This document shows positions 53,657 through 63,715 of a stretch of DNA of 64,000 nt, one piece after another; within the stretch, counting starts at the first letter, position 1; each line of letters begins with the position of its first letter. Where the stretch lies: the NCBI RefSeq assembly GCF_900141835.1, contig NZ_FQZD01000005.1, positions 222,260 through 286,259 of the forward strand, in the 5' to 3' direction. A model generated the notes under the pieces. The model saw only the letters and a list, made by a program, of their open reading frames with translations. It searched no databases and was not told the DNA's origin. The stretch comes from Propionispora hippei DSM 15287. Lineage in GTDB: Bacteria > Bacillota > Negativicutes > Propionisporales > Propionisporaceae. Position numbers and translations under genes: made by a program.

Positions 53657-53671
53657 ATTTATCATATTAAT
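53641..53671 (+). promoter_or_regulatory. Palindromic operator, candidate HisR site
   Basis: ATTAATGTGATA-N7-TATCATATTAAT: the 12-base arms match at 11 positions. It overlaps the -10 of the his promoter, where a bound repressor would block RNA polymerase. Assignment to the TrpR-family regulator at 50496 is inference from proximity. Confidence 0.6.
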
Positions 53672-53706
53672 ACTTTAAATAACTAAAGCGTCTGGAGGGG
53701 CTGCAT

Positions 53707-54372
53707 ATGACATCCAGTGATATGGAATACTTAACGATTGCCTTGCCCAAAGGCAAACTGTTTGAGCCTTCGGTTAAATTGCTGGCTGAGTTGGGCTATA
53801 CGGCGGAAGGCTTAAGCGAAAACTCACGTAAACTTGTCATCGTAAATGAAACCAAAAAAATAAAGTTTATCATCACCAAAACGGCTGATTTACCGACTTA
53901 TGTGGAATATGGCGCCGCTGATATCGGAATTATCGGGAAAGATGTATTGCTCGAAGAAGCAAAGCATGTATATGAATTGGTTGATTTGAAATTTGGCTAT
54001 TGCCGTCTCATGGTGGCTGTGCCGCAGGCGTTAAAACAGGAAAAATTCAGTGATTACGCTCATATGCGAGTAGCGACGAAATATCCCAATATTGCGGAAC
54101 GCTTTTTTCATAGTATGGGAATTCAGGTGGAAATTATTAAATTAAACGGATCAATCGAGCTGGCGCCGATGGTCGGGCTGGCGGAAATGATTGTTGACAT
54201 TGTAGAAACCGGCCGTACGTTAAAGGAAAATCAATTGATCGAAGTGGCGCAGATCGAACCGGCAACGGCGCGCTTTATCGCCAACCGGGTCAGCTTTAAG
54301 ATGAAATTTGACCGCATTAATCAATTGACCAAAGACTTGCAGGAACTGGTCACGAGAGGTGGCGTAAAGTGA
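53707..54372 (+). CDS. hisG: ATP phosphoribosyltransferase, short form
   Basis: HisG catalyses the first step of histidine synthesis from ATP and PRPP. At 221 residues it lacks the C-terminal regulatory domain and so depends on HisZ. LTIALPKGKLFEPSVKLL and the PRPP-site VDIVETGRTLKEN segment are typical. GGAGGGG precedes the ATG. Its stop overlaps hisD (GTGA). Confidence 0.96.
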   Translation: MTSSDMEYLTIALPKGKLFEPSVKLLAELGYTAEGLSENSRKLVIVNETKKIKFIITKTADLPTYVEYGAADIGIIGKDVLLEEAKHVYELVDLKFGYCRLMVAVPQALKQEKFSDYAHMRVATKYPNIAERFFHSMGIQVEIIKLNGSIELAPMVGLAEMIVDIVETGRTLKENQLIEVAQIEPATARFIANRVSFKMKFDRINQLTKDLQELVTRGGVK

Positions 54373-55706
54373 AAACTGTATTTGCCGGGGAGCTGAGTAA
54401 CGCAGAGCTGGAGGCATTGTTAAAAAAGCCTGCCTTTGATACGGTGGAATTAGGTGAAAAAGCCAAGGCGCGGATTGCCGCTGCCTTTGGCGAGGAACTG
54501 ACTGCCGCTCAGGTGGTGGAACGAATTGTTGGCGATATTCGGGCGAAGGGCGACCAAGCGCTGCTTGCCTATACGGAGAAAATTGACGGAGTCAGGCTGG
54601 ATGCGCAGGATTTGGAAGTTAAGGCAGCGGAGATTGACGCTGCTTACCGGCAAGTGGATGCCGATGTTCTGGCTTCCCTGCGCAAAGCCATAGAAAATGT
54701 TCGCTCGTTCCATGCCGAGCAGTTGCCGAAAACCTGGCTGACTACCCGCGAATATGGTTCGATGCTTGGCCAAAAGTGCATCCCTTTGGAACGGGTTGGG
54801 GTGTATGTTCCCGGCGGCACGGCGGCCTATCCTTCTTCGGTGGTTATGAATGCCGTACCGGCGGCAGTGGCCGGAGTCAAAGAAATTATCATGGTTGTGC
54901 CGCCTGCCCGGGATGGCAGTGTTAACCCTCTGTATCTGATAGCCGCCCGGGAGGCCGGTGTCACCCGGATTTTTAAAGCCGGCGGAGCACAGGCTATTGC
55001 GGCACTGGCTTTTGGTACGGCCACCGTACCCAAGGTGGATAAGATTACCGGTCCGGGCAATATTTTTGTAACCCTGGCGAAGAAAGCCGTTTATGGCTAC
55101 TGTGATATTGATATGCTGGCCGGCCCCAGCGAAATTCTGATTGTTGCCGATCAGACGGCTGATCCGCAATATATTGCGGCGGATATGCTCAGTCAGGCTG
55201 AGCATGATGTACTGGCCTCCAGCATCGTCATTACCGACAGCCGCACACTGGCCGATGCGGTGCGGCAGGCCGTAGAGGCTCAGTTGGAATTGCTGCCGCG
55301 CAAGGAAATTGCAGCACTGGCGCTAGAACGAAACGGGTTGATTATTGTGACCGATACGCTCCAGGCAGCGATGGACTTGGCTAATCTATCGGCGCCGGAG
55401 CACCTGGAGATCATTACGGCCGAACCTTTTCGCCTGTTGCCTTATGTGAGGCATGCTGGCGCGGTGTTTTTGGGAGCTTATTCACCGGAACCGCTGGGGG
55501 ATTACTTTGCCGGACCTAACCATGTGTTGCCAACCGGCGGGACAGCCCGTTTCTATTCGGTGCTTAACGTAGAAACCTTTATGAAAAAAACCAGTATTAT
55601 TTCCTATACACCGGAGGCGCTGGCGGCGGTCAGCGCGGACATTATCCGGCTGGCTGAGGCCGAGGGACTGACTGCCCATGCCCGGGCGATTCAGGTTCGA
55701 TCATAA
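54369..55706 (+). CDS. hisD: Histidinol dehydrogenase
   Basis: HisD oxidises histidinol to histidine in two NAD-dependent steps, with zinc. The 445-residue protein shows [47 protein letters not shown] and the zinc-site region [12 protein letters not shown], plus [16 protein letters not shown] start inside hisG with GAGAGGTGG upstream. Confidence 0.97.
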   Translation: MKTVFAGELSNAELEALLKKPAFDTVELGEKAKARIAAAFGEELTAAQVVERIVGDIRAKGDQALLAYTEKIDGVRLDAQDLEVKAAEIDAAYRQVDADVLASLRKAIENVRSFHAEQLPKTWLTTREYGSMLGQKCIPLERVGVYVPGGTAAYPSSVVMNAVPAAVAGVKEIIMVVPPARDGSVNPLYLIAAREAGVTRIFKAGGAQAIAALAFGTATVPKVDKITGPGNIFVTLAKKAVYGYCDIDMLAGPSEILIVADQTADPQYIAADMLSQAEHDVLASSIVITDSRTLADAVRQAVEAQLELLPRKEIAALALERNGLIIVTDTLQAAMDLANLSAPEHLEIITAEPFRLLPYVRHAGAVFLGAYSPEPLGDYFAGPNHVLPTGGTARFYSVLNVETFMKKTSIISYTPEALAAVSADIIRLAEAEGLTAHARAIQVRS

Positions 55707-55737
55707 GACAGGGGAGCTATTTAGGAGGAATGGACAG

Positions 55738-56325
55738 ATGCAGCGCGCAGCAACCGTATCACGTAAAACACTGGAAACCGATATTACCGTCAGTGTTCAG
55801 CTTGACGGTTCGGGTATAACCGATATTGCCACAGGCATTGGCTTTTTCGATCATATGCTGACACTATGGGCTAGGCACGGCTTATTTGATTTGACGGTAC
55901 GCATGCAGGGAGATTTGTATGTGGACGGACACCATTCGGTAGAAGATGCCGGCATTGTATTAGGGCAGGCTTTACTCAAGGCCCTGGGGGATAGAGCCGG
56001 CATCAAGCGTTATGGAACGGTGTTTGTTCCTATGGATGAGGCGTTGGCCATGGTTTCGCTGGATATCAGCGGCAGGCCTTACCTGGTTTTTGAAGGAGAA
56101 CCGCCGTCGGTTAAAATCGGTGAATTTGACAGCGAACTGCTGGAAGAATTCCTGAGGGCTTTGGCCGTGCATGCCGGTTTAACCTTGCATGTAAGGATTT
56201 TGTACGGCAAAAACGCTCATCATATGGTAGAAGCTGTGTTTAAGGCTCTGGGGAGGGCTTTGGATGAGGCAACCCGGAAGGATGAACGGATTGTAGGAGT
56301 CATGTCCACCAAAGGGATGCTATAA
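55738..56325 (+). CDS. hisB: Imidazoleglycerol-phosphate dehydratase
   Basis: A monofunctional 195-residue HisB (manganese enzyme). [34 protein letters not shown] and [18 protein letters not shown] contain the metal-binding His clusters. ATG 55738 follows AGGAGGA by 8 bases. No histidinol-phosphatase domain is fused. Confidence 0.97.
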   Translation: MQRAATVSRKTLETDITVSVQLDGSGITDIATGIGFFDHMLTLWARHGLFDLTVRMQGDLYVDGHHSVEDAGIVLGQALLKALGDRAGIKRYGTVFVPMDEALAMVSLDISGRPYLVFEGEPPSVKIGEFDSELLEEFLRALAVHAGLTLHVRILYGKNAHHMVEAVFKALGRALDEATRKDERIVGVMSTKGML

Positions 56326-56339
56326 GAGGAGGCGCGAAG

Positions 56340-56948
56340 ATGATCGCAATCATAGATTACGGAATGGGAAATCTCTTTAGTGTGGAAAAAGCATTCGTTA
56401 AGTTGGGCGCCCATGTCACCGTGTCTGGTGATCCCCGGGTTATCGCAGCGGCAGATAAGGTTGTTCTGCCTGGTGTAGGGGCTTTTGGCGACTGTATGCA
56501 TAATTTGCAGCAGCATGGCATGGTTGAGGTGATTCGTTCCGTGGCTGCCAGCGGCATACCGCTGCTGGGAATCTGCCTGGGCCTTCAGGTATTGTTTCAG
56601 GGCAGTGAAGAAAATCCCGGCGTAGCCGGTCTGGGGATTTTTCCGGGTATGGTCCGTAAAATACAGGCTCCGGGCATGAAAATTCCGCAAATGGGCTGGA
56701 ATAGTCTGGCGTACCGTACGCCGAGCTTTTTATTTTCTGGTCTTGACGAGGTTTCCTATACTTATTTTGTTCATAGTTTCCATGCCGTGCCGGCAGACCC
56801 GACGCTGATTACCGCGGTGACTGAATACGGCGGTCCGGTGACTGCTGCCGTGGGGCGTGGCAATGTGCAGGCCGTTCAGTTTCATCCGGAAAAATCCAGT
56901 CGTACCGGACTTAGCATATTGCAGAATTTTGTTGCCCACAATGGTTGA
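56340..56948 (+). CDS. hisH: Imidazole glycerol phosphate synthase glutaminase subunit HisH
   Basis: A class I glutamine amidotransferase of 202 residues that feeds ammonia to HisF. IIDYGMGNLFSVEKAF at the start, the nucleophile Cys in LLGICLGLQ, and the catalytic His/Glu in FHPEKSSRTG are seen. GAGGAGGCG ribosome site. Confidence 0.97.
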   Translation: MIAIIDYGMGNLFSVEKAFVKLGAHVTVSGDPRVIAAADKVVLPGVGAFGDCMHNLQQHGMVEVIRSVAASGIPLLGICLGLQVLFQGSEENPGVAGLGIFPGMVRKIQAPGMKIPQMGWNSLAYRTPSFLFSGLDEVSYTYFVHSFHAVPADPTLITAVTEYGGPVTAAVGRGNVQAVQFHPEKSSRTGLSILQNFVAHNG

Positions 56949-56983
56949 ATCGGACAGGGTTGTTGATAAAAGGAGAGATGCTT

Positions 56984-57712
56984 ATGCTTATTTTTCCGGC
57001 GATTGATATTCGTGGCGGGAAATGTGTACGTTTAACGGAGGGGCGGTTTGACCGGGAGACTGTGTTTGCCGATCAACCGGTTGATATGGCGCTGCGTTGG
57101 GTACGCGAAGGAGCGGAATATTTGCACGTAGTCGATTTAGACGGCGCTTTAGAGGGAAAAGCCGTAAATCTGGATCTTGTTGCGGCGATTGTCAAGGCGG
57201 TGGATATTCCGGTGCAGTTAGGCGGCGGCATTCGCACGCTTGATTATATGGAGACTCTTTTTGATAAAGGTGTGGCCAGGGTAATTTTGGGTTCCATTGC
57301 CGTCCGGCAGCCGGACCTGGTAAAAGAAGCCTGCCGGTTATATAGCGACCGTGTTGTTGTTGGTATTGACGCGCGGGACGGACAGGTAGCTGTAGAAGGC
57401 TGGGGTGTTACCGGCGGCATCCAGGCGGAGGAACTGGCGAAGCGAATGGCCGCCGTTGGCGTGGCGCGGATTATTTATACCGATATATCCCGCGACGGCA
57501 CACTGTCCGGGGTGAATGTGCCGTCGACCTGCTCGCTGGCTAAGGCGGCGGGGATTCCGGTCATTGCTTCCGGCGGCGTAAGCGGCCTGGCGGATATTGC
57601 TGCCGTAAAAGAAGCCGAAGCGGCAGGCGTGGAAGGCGTCATTGTCGGCAAGGCTATTTACACAGGCAAGCTGAGCTTGGCGGAAGCGTTAAAAGTCGCG
57701 CGGGGAGAGTGA
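56984..57712 (+). CDS. hisA: ProFAR isomerase HisA
   Basis: A 242-residue TIM-barrel isomerase. [19 protein letters not shown], the phosphate-binding [14 protein letters not shown] and the C-terminal [12 protein letters not shown] are diagnostic. ATG 56984 is favoured: the ribosome site AAGGAGAG directly abuts an earlier in-frame ATG at 56978, which is too close. Confidence 0.96.
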   Translation: MLIFPAIDIRGGKCVRLTEGRFDRETVFADQPVDMALRWVREGAEYLHVVDLDGALEGKAVNLDLVAAIVKAVDIPVQLGGGIRTLDYMETLFDKGVARVILGSIAVRQPDLVKEACRLYSDRVVVGIDARDGQVAVEGWGVTGGIQAEELAKRMAAVGVARIIYTDISRDGTLSGVNVPSTCSLAKAAGIPVIASGGVSGLADIAAVKEAEAAGVEGVIVGKAIYTGKLSLAEALKVARGE

Positions 57713-57716
57713 ACGC

Positions 57717-58475
57717 ATGTATACAAAGAGAATCATTCCCTGTCTGGATGTGAAGGACGGCCGGGTGGTTAAAGGAACCAATTTTGTGCAATTGCGCGAT
57801 GCCGGCGACCCGGTGGAACTGGCCGGCATTTATGATAAGGAAATAGCCGATGAATTGGTATTTCTGGACATTACTGCTTCCCACGAGGAACGTAACACCA
57901 TGGTGCAGGTCGTTGAGAATACGGCGTCGCAGGTATTCATCCCCTTTACTGTGGGTGGCGGCATCAGAACGGTAGAAGACATTCGACGAATGCTGAAGGC
58001 CGGCGCCGACAAAGTATCACTCAACACGGCGGCCATTAAAAATCCCGGCTTGATTGAGGAAGGAGCAAAACGTTTCGGCAGCCAGTGCATCGTGCTGGCG
58101 GTGGATGCCAGACAGACCGGACCGGATGCCTGGGAAGTATTTATCAACGGCGGGCGTACGCCGACCGGGATTGATGCTTTGGAATGGGTTAAACAGGCAG
58201 TCGCACTGGGAGCCGGAGAAATTCTGTTGACCAGCATGGATAAAGACGGAACCAAGGATGGCTATGATATTGCCTTGACCAGAGCGGTGTCGCTGGCCGT
58301 TGATGTGCCCGTCATCGCTTCCGGCGGCGCCGGCGAGCTGGAGCATTTTTATGAAGTGCTTACCGCCGGGCGGGCCGATGCCGTGCTGGCTGCTTCCGTT
58401 TTTCACTATGGACAGTTTACTGTGCGTCAGGTGAAGGAATATTTGAAATCCAGGGGTGTGGAGGTACGATTATGA
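57717..58475 (+). CDS. hisF: Imidazole glycerol phosphate synthase cyclase subunit HisF
   Basis: A 252-residue TIM barrel that makes imidazole glycerol phosphate and AICAR with His[21 protein letters not shown] (catalytic Asp11), [14 protein letters not shown] and [13 protein letters not shown] are present. AICAR released here feeds PurH of the purine block. The stop overlaps hisIE (ATGA). Confidence 0.98.
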   Translation: MYTKRIIPCLDVKDGRVVKGTNFVQLRDAGDPVELAGIYDKEIADELVFLDITASHEERNTMVQVVENTASQVFIPFTVGGGIRTVEDIRRMLKAGADKVSLNTAAIKNPGLIEEGAKRFGSQCIVLAVDARQTGPDAWEVFINGGRTPTGIDALEWVKQAVALGAGEILLTSMDKDGTKDGYDIALTRAVSLAVDVPVIASGGAGELEHFYEVLTAGRADAVLAASVFHYGQFTVRQVKEYLKSRGVEVRL

Positions 58476-59125
58476 TCGACATTACGATGATTCGTTTTAA
58501 TGAGCAGGGACTGGTGCCGGCTATTATTCAGGATGTAGCCACTAATGAGGTTCTGATGCTGGCCTATATGAATCAGGAAGCGCTTGAAAAAACGCTGGCC
58601 ACCGGTGTCACCTGGTTTTACAGCCGCAGCCGGAACCGTTTGTGGCAAAAGGGGGAAACTTCGGGGCATATTCAAACCGTTAAGGATATTTATTATGACT
58701 GCGATGCCGATACCTTGCTGATTAAAGCGGAGCAAACAGGCGCCGCCTGTCATGAGGGAACCTATTCCTGCTTTAGCCGGAAGCTGGGCGGCACGGCAGA
58801 GATGAAAGCGCTGGTTGATGCAAGCAAGGTATACGGACAATCGGTTTCCACTGTTTTGCATGAGTTGTACGGGGTTATTATGGACCGGAAAGAAAATCCG
58901 AAGGAAGGCTCGTACACCAACTATCTTTTCACTAAAGGGCAGGATAAAATCCTGAAAAAGGTCGGCGAAGAGAGCGCGGAAACCATTATTGCCTCCAAAA
59001 ATAACAGTAAAGAGGAAATTCTGTACGAGATGGCCGACTTGTGGTACCATTGCCTGGTGCTGCTGGGCTATCACAATATTGGCCCCAGCGAATTATTGGC
59101 GGAACTGCAAAAAAGAAGAAAATAA
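58472..59125 (+). CDS. hisI: Bifunctional phosphoribosyl-AMP cyclohydrolase / phosphoribosyl-ATP pyrophosphatase
   Basis: A HisI-HisE fusion of 217 residues. The N-terminal HisI domain has [31 protein letters not shown] and the zinc-binding [17 protein letters not shown]. The C-terminal HisE domain (about 115-217) has [15 protein letters not shown] and LWYHCLVLL. Last gene of the his operon. hisC and a histidinol phosphatase are not in the window. Confidence 0.96.
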   Translation: MIDITMIRFNEQGLVPAIIQDVATNEVLMLAYMNQEALEKTLATGVTWFYSRSRNRLWQKGETSGHIQTVKDIYYDCDADTLLIKAEQTGAACHEGTYSCFSRKLGGTAEMKALVDASKVYGQSVSTVLHELYGVIMDRKENPKEGSYTNYLFTKGQDKILKKVGEESAETIIASKNNSKEEILYEMADLWYHCLVLLGYHNIGPSELLAELQKRRK

Positions 59126-59136
59126 CAGACCTTTGG

Positions 59137-59173
59137 GTGCGGCTTCGACGAAAGCCGCACTTATTTTCTTTTT
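59137..59173 (+). terminator. his operon terminator
   Basis: GTGCGGCTT-CGACGA-AAGCCGCAC, a perfect 9-bp stem, followed by a T-rich TTATTTTCTTTTT. Confidence 0.88.
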
Positions 59174-59346
59174 GACGGATAAGCGTCCCGATGAGAGGAA
59201 ATTAAGCGCAGCCGTCGAAGATATATAGCTCATGGTGGCTGCGCCGCGATTATTTAGCTGGAAAATGACCTGTTTCCAAACAGCTTATTATCGACGATAT
59301 TTTTGCAAAATAGGTTGATAATAAGAATGGAGACGGAGGTGGAAGT

Positions 59347-61401
59347 TTGTATATTATAAAAAAAGCCGTTATTAAGCATAAAAGCGGGCTCCATGCCAGA
59401 GTTGCCGCGATGGTTGTGCAAAAATCCTATGAAATAAAGAACAAATATAACGTACCGTTATATTTGCACTGCCCAGGCCGGGAGAAAGTGACTGCCAGCA
59501 GTTTGATGCTGATTGTATCGCTGCGGATTAAGGTGGGCGATATTGTTCAAGTATCGGGCGAGGGGGCTTTGGCTGAGGCGGCAGTGAATGAAATGGTCGG
59601 TTTTCTGGAGAGCGATTTTCAGATTGCCGATTTTCGCACGTTTACGCAAGTGGACAACCTGATTCATGAAAACACCTTTACGGCAGAACAGGTGTTTAGC
59701 TGCATGGCCAATGGTCTGGTGGTTACCGATGAAAACGATATTATCACTATTTTTAACCCGGCGGCTGAAAAAATCATGGGAATTGCCGCGGTGGAGGCAA
59801 TCGGCAATTCGGTGTGTGAGATCATACCCGGTTCCCGGATGCATATTGTCAATAAAAAGATGGAACCTGAATTGGGCTGTCGCCAATTGATCGGCAATTC
59901 CATCATTGTGACCAACCGCAGCCCGATTATCGTCAATGGCCAGTCAAAGGGTGTAGTCGCCATTTTTGAAGATATTTCGGCGATGGAAAAGACGGCGGGA
60001 GAGCTGCGGGAAGTCAAACAGTTAAAAGAAAAGCTGCAGTTGGTCCTGGAGTCGGTGCATGACGGTATCTGCGTATTGGACAAAGACGGCTATATTACCT
60101 ATGTCAACCCGTCTTATTTGCGGATTGTCGGTGAAGCGAGAGAAGATCTTGTCAATCACAGCATTGAAATCATATCGCCCAAGGGGGCCCGCAACAAGGT
60201 GCTTAACACCGGGGAACAGGTATTGGGCAGCATTAGTACCAAGCAAAATGGTGTCACTATTGTGGCTAATGTAAATCCTATTGTCGTGGACGGCGAAGTG
60301 GACGGTGCTGTTTCGATTGTTAAGGATGTTTCCGAGGTACAGGGGCTGGTGGAAAAATTAAATCGCGTTTCAGCCAGAGCCGAATATTTGGAACAGGAGC
60401 TATGGCGTATTAAAAGACCGGCCCGTGCTTTTGCCAAATTTATTGGCCGCAGCGGCAAAGCCCTCGATGCTCTGGCGGTTGCTGCCAAAGCGGCGGAAGG
60501 GCTGGCTACGGTGTTGATCCGCGGGGAAAGCGGCACCGGTAAGGAACTCGTGGCGGAGGGCATTCATTGTGCCAGCATCAGGGCCGGAGGACCTTTTATC
60601 CGGGTGAATTGTGCGGCTATACCGGCCACTTTGCTGGAAAGCGAACTGTTTGGTCATGAACGGGGCGCTTTCACCGGTGCCATAAAAAAGAAACTTGGGA
60701 AGTTTGAACTGGCCCATAAAGGCACTATCTTTTTGGATGAAATCGGTGAAATGGAAAAAAACATGCAGGCCAAGTTGCTGCGTGTCATTCAGGAGAAGGA
60801 AATTGGCCGGGTAGGTGGCGAAGATATCTTTAAGGTGGATGTCAGGATTATTGCGGCGACCAACCGGAATTTGGAGGAGATGGTGGCTGCCGGTGAGTTC
60901 CGGGAAGATTTATATTACCGCCTGAACGTCATCCCCATTCTTTTGCCGTCACTGCGGGAGCGTAAGGAAGATATTCCTATGTTGATTGAACATTTTATTG
61001 ATAAAATAAATGGTGAAATCAACAAAGAAATAAAAGGAATTAGACAGGATGCACTGGAGGTGTTGCTACAGTATCGATGGCCAGGCAACGTACGGGAACT
61101 GGAAAATATCATTGAACGAGCCATAACCTTAACCGATGGCAAATACATAGAAAGCCGTGACCTTCCTATCTATTTGCGGGAAAATGTTTCATCAGCCACA
61201 ACTTTAATCGACCATACCTTTTCCCAGGAAAGCATACTTCCCTGGGAGGAATACGAGAAGCAGATTATTCAAATGGCCTTAAGAAAGTATGGAAGTTACA
61301 ATGCCGCTGCTAAGGCACTGGGGCTTACTCACAAAACGGTAGCCGCTAAAGCCCAAAAATATGGAATTGAAAAGAATATTCTTTGGGAGAAAAAGGGGTA
61401 A
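59347..61401 (+). CDS. Sigma-54-dependent activator with N-terminal HPr domain (HPr-PAS-PAS-AAA+-HTH)
   Basis: A 684-residue regulator. Residues 1-88 resemble the PTS phosphocarrier HPr: [16 protein letters not shown] keeps the phosphorylatable His (His16), and the SSL in EKVTASSLM matches the HPr Ser46 region, though the Pro after HAR is Val. Two PAS domains follow (about 110-220 and 230-340), then AAA+ with Walker A GESGTGKE (393-400), GAFTGA (440-445) and IFLDEIGEM, and a TyrR/Fis-like helix-turn-helix ([19 protein letters not shown]). The start is TTG with GGAGGTGG upstream. It directly precedes ptsH, which has a -24/-12 promoter, so it probably activates ptsHI (inference). Confidence 0.88.
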   Translation: MYIIKKAVIKHKSGLHARVAAMVVQKSYEIKNKYNVPLYLHCPGREKVTASSLMLIVSLRIKVGDIVQVSGEGALAEAAVNEMVGFLESDFQIADFRTFTQVDNLIHENTFTAEQVFSCMANGLVVTDENDIITIFNPAAEKIMGIAAVEAIGNSVCEIIPGSRMHIVNKKMEPELGCRQLIGNSIIVTNRSPIIVNGQSKGVVAIFEDISAMEKTAGELREVKQLKEKLQLVLESVHDGICVLDKDGYITYVNPSYLRIVGEAREDLVNHSIEIISPKGARNKVLNTGEQVLGSISTKQNGVTIVANVNPIVVDGEVDGAVSIVKDVSEVQGLVEKLNRVSARAEYLEQELWRIKRPARAFAKFIGRSGKALDALAVAAKAAEGLATVLIRGESGTGKELVAEGIHCASIRAGGPFIRVNCAAIPATLLESELFGHERGAFTGAIKKKLGKFELAHKGTIFLDEIGEMEKNMQAKLLRVIQEKEIGRVGGEDIFKVDVRIIAATNRNLEEMVAAGEFREDLYYRLNVIPILLPSLRERKEDIPMLIEHFIDKINGEINKEIKGIRQDALEVLLQYRWPGNVRELENIIERAITLTDGKYIESRDLPIYLRENVSSATTLIDHTFSQESILPWEEYEKQIIQMALRKYGSYNAAAKALGLTHKTVAAKAQKYGIEKNILWEKKG

Positions 61402-61407
61402 CCTAGT

Positions 61408-61446
61408 AAAAAGTATCAACAAAGGAAAAAAGAGTTGATACTTTTT
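61408..61446 (+). terminator. Perfect palindrome: terminator or upstream activator site
   Basis: AAAAAGTATCAAC (61408-61420) and GTTGATACTTTTT (61434-61446) are perfect 13-base arms around an A-rich 13-base loop. The T-run ending fits a terminator for the activator gene. Its centre is also about 77 bases upstream of the -24 element, a normal place for a sigma-54 enhancer site. Confidence 0.7.
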
Positions 61447-61501
61447 ACCAAGAGGGCGGTGCGCTGTCAGCAAAACCTTTGTGAGAACTGGGGTCGTGCG
61501 A

Positions 61502-61519
61502 TTGGCATGGTTTTTGCAT
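61502..61519 (+). promoter_or_regulatory. Sigma-54 (-24/-12) promoter of ptsHI
   Basis: TTGGCATGGTTTTTGCAT matches TTGGCACG-N4-TTGCW closely, with GG at 61504-61505 and GC at 61516-61517, exactly 10 bases apart. It lies about 100 bases upstream of ptsH and directly downstream of a sigma-54 activator gene. Confidence 0.85.
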
Positions 61520-61619
61520 ATGAATATTGAGGTGATGAATTGGGGAAAGTGTAACCAAGGATTCTCCCCGTATGCTTATCGCTAATAATAAATGAAAAGA
61601 TAAAAGGAGAATGATCATT

Positions 61620-61883
61620 ATGGTACAAGCAAAAATGACAATTAACAACCCTGCAGGACTGCATGCAAGACCAGCTGCACAATTCGTAAAAACTTCCTCC
61701 AGCTTCAAAAGCAAAGTAAAAATCGAAGCAAACAGCAAAACTGCCGATGGCAAAAGCATTCTGTCCGTAATGGCTATGGGCGTAACCAAAGGAACTACGA
61801 TCAATGTATCGGTAGACGGTCCGGATGAAAAAGAATGTCTGGCTGCATTGAAGAAATTGGTTGACAGCAATTTCGGCGAATAA
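61620..61883 (+). CDS. ptsH: Phosphocarrier protein HPr
   Basis: The general PTS phosphocarrier, 87 residues. His15 lies in the classical GLHARPAA motif and takes phosphate from enzyme I. Ser46 in DGKSILSVM is the regulatory site used by HPr kinase in Firmicutes. ATG 61620 is 9 bases after AAGGAGA; an earlier in-frame ATG at 61611 abuts that site. Followed by ptsI after 45 bases. Confidence 0.98.
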   Translation: MVQAKMTINNPAGLHARPAAQFVKTSSSFKSKVKIEANSKTADGKSILSVMAMGVTKGTTINVSVDGPDEKECLAALKKLVDSNFGE

Positions 61884-61928
61884 TCATCCTTGGAATGCTA
61901 AATTAATGTTTGAAAGGCAGGTCTGGTT

Positions 61929-63650
61929 GTGGCTAAAGTTTTACATGGTAAAGGGGTAGTAACGGGCGTTGCAGTAGGTCAAGTAAAAATATTAACAACG
62001 GATTTGACAGCTTATCTTGACAGCTATAATGCAGGTACGCCTGCTGAAGAAATTGAAAAATTAAAAGCTTCCATAGTAATTGCAACAGAGGAAATACAAA
62101 AGATTGTTGATAAAGCGCATAAAGCCGGCGAGGAAAACCAAGCCGCTATTATGGAAGCACATATTCAAATATTGAATGATCCTGTGTTTGAAACCAGTAT
62201 TTTTGACCGGATTGAGAAATCCATGTCAGCGCCGCGGGCGATGCTGGCTGCCGGGGAAGAATACGCATCGATGTTTGAGTCGATGAATAATGAGTACTTT
62301 AAAGAACGGGCAGCCGATGTCCGTGACGTCAGCAAGCGGGTTGTCCGGCACATTCTCGGGATTAAAGGCGTAGAGTTCGGTGATGAACCGATTATTTTAT
62401 GTGCCGCCGAAATCGAACCGTCCGTTATGGCCGACATTCCGATTGAGAAAGTGCAAGGGGTTATTCTAGGCACAGGCAGTACGACTTCTCATGCAGTTAT
62501 TATCGCTAAGTCCCGCGGCTTGGTTACCGTGGTAGGTTTGGCTGAGTTCCTCGGTGATATCACCGATGGTGAACAGATTATTCTTGACGGCTATTCCGGT
62601 GAGGTTATTCTTTCGCCTGAGCAGGAACGCCTGTCCGAATATAAAACCATGTTGGAAGAACAGCAGGAACAACGGCGTCGTGACCTTGAAAATGTTAAGC
62701 TTCCGGCAGTTACGACCGATGGTGTCAAAGTACAGTTGGCGGCTAACATTGGCGGTCCGGCTGATATGGATAACGCCTTGAAATTCGGTTGTGAAGGGAT
62801 CGGCTTGTTTCGTACTGAGTTCCTGTTCATGGGTCGTGAAAACATTCCGACCGAAGAAGAACAATTTAACGCATACAAGCAAGTTGCTGAAAAATGCGGC
62901 GAACACATTTGCGTTATTCGCACCATGGATATCGGTGGCGACAAACCGTTGCCCTATCTTCAGGTAGAAGAGGAAGAAAATCCGTTCCTGGGCTACCGGG
63001 CATTGCGTATCAGTCTGCAGCGTCCTGATGTGTTTATTCCGCAGCTAAAAGCTTTATTGCGGGCTGCCATATATGGTCAGATTGCCATTATGTTACCGAT
63101 GGTTATCGGTATCGGTGAAATTCGCAAGGCCAAAGCGTTTCTTGAACAAGCCAAGGAAGAGCTGAGAAAAGAAGGCAAAGAGTTTGCCGACAACGTGCCG
63201 GTGGGCATTATGATTGAAACTCCCGCAGCGGCTGTTACAGCCGATTTGCTGGCTAAGGAATGCGACTTCTTCAGTATTGGTACCAATGATTTGGTTCAAT
63301 ATACCCTGGCTGTTGACCGTGGCAATGTGCAGGTAAGTCCGCTGTATAATCAATTCCATCCGGCAGTATTAAAACTGATTGCCAACACCATTAAGGCTGC
63401 CCATGATCATGGCATTTGGGCCGGCATGTGCGGCGAAATGGCTGGTGACCCGCTGGCAACCGCTTTATTGGTAGCTATGGGCATGGATGAATTGAGCATG
63501 AGCGCTCCGGCTATACCACGTGTTAAAGAAATCGTCCGGAAGCTTTCGTCGGAACAGTGCAAACAAACTCTTGACGAAGTTTTGGCGATGAACGATGCTG
63601 ATGAAGTAAGAGATTATCTTAGAAAGAAATTCACGGTAAAACATAAATAA
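61929..63650 (+). CDS. ptsI: PTS phosphotransferase enzyme I
   Basis: Enzyme I takes phosphate from phosphoenolpyruvate and passes it to HPr. The 573-residue protein has the phosphohistidine motif GTGSTTSHAVIIAKSRG (His about 190), LFRTEFLFMGRE, VIRTMDIGGDKPLPYL, and the PEP-binding C-domain with FFSIGTNDLVQYTLAVDRGN and GMCGEMAGDP. The GTG start at 61929 gives the usual N-terminus. No sugar-specific EII gene is near. Confidence 0.97.
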   Translation: MAKVLHGKGVVTGVAVGQVKILTTDLTAYLDSYNAGTPAEEIEKLKASIVIATEEIQKIVDKAHKAGEENQAAIMEAHIQILNDPVFETSIFDRIEKSMSAPRAMLAAGEEYASMFESMNNEYFKERAADVRDVSKRVVRHILGIKGVEFGDEPIILCAAEIEPSVMADIPIEKVQGVILGTGSTTSHAVIIAKSRGLVTVVGLAEFLGDITDGEQIILDGYSGEVILSPEQERLSEYKTMLEEQQEQRRRDLENVKLPAVTTDGVKVQLAANIGGPADMDNALKFGCEGIGLFRTEFLFMGRENIPTEEEQFNAYKQVAEKCGEHICVIRTMDIGGDKPLPYLQVEEEENPFLGYRALRISLQRPDVFIPQLKALLRAAIYGQIAIMLPMVIGIGEIRKAKAFLEQAKEELRKEGKEFADNVPVGIMIETPAAAVTADLLAKECDFFSIGTNDLVQYTLAVDRGNVQVSPLYNQFHPAVLKLIANTIKAAHDHGIWAGMCGEMAGDPLATALLVAMGMDELSMSAPAIPRVKEIVRKLSSEQCKQTLDEVLAMNDADEVRDYLRKKFTVKHK

Positions 63651-63666
63651 TTATCTATGCAAACAG

Positions 63667-63701
63667 AGAAGTCATTGCATTTGCAATGACTTCTTTTCTT
63701 T
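63667..63701 (+). terminator. ptsHI terminator
   Basis: AGAAGTCATTGCA pairs with TGCAATGACTTCT around a tiny loop and is followed by TTTCTTTT. Confidence 0.85.
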
Positions 63702-63715
63702 TGCGTAAGCGAATA

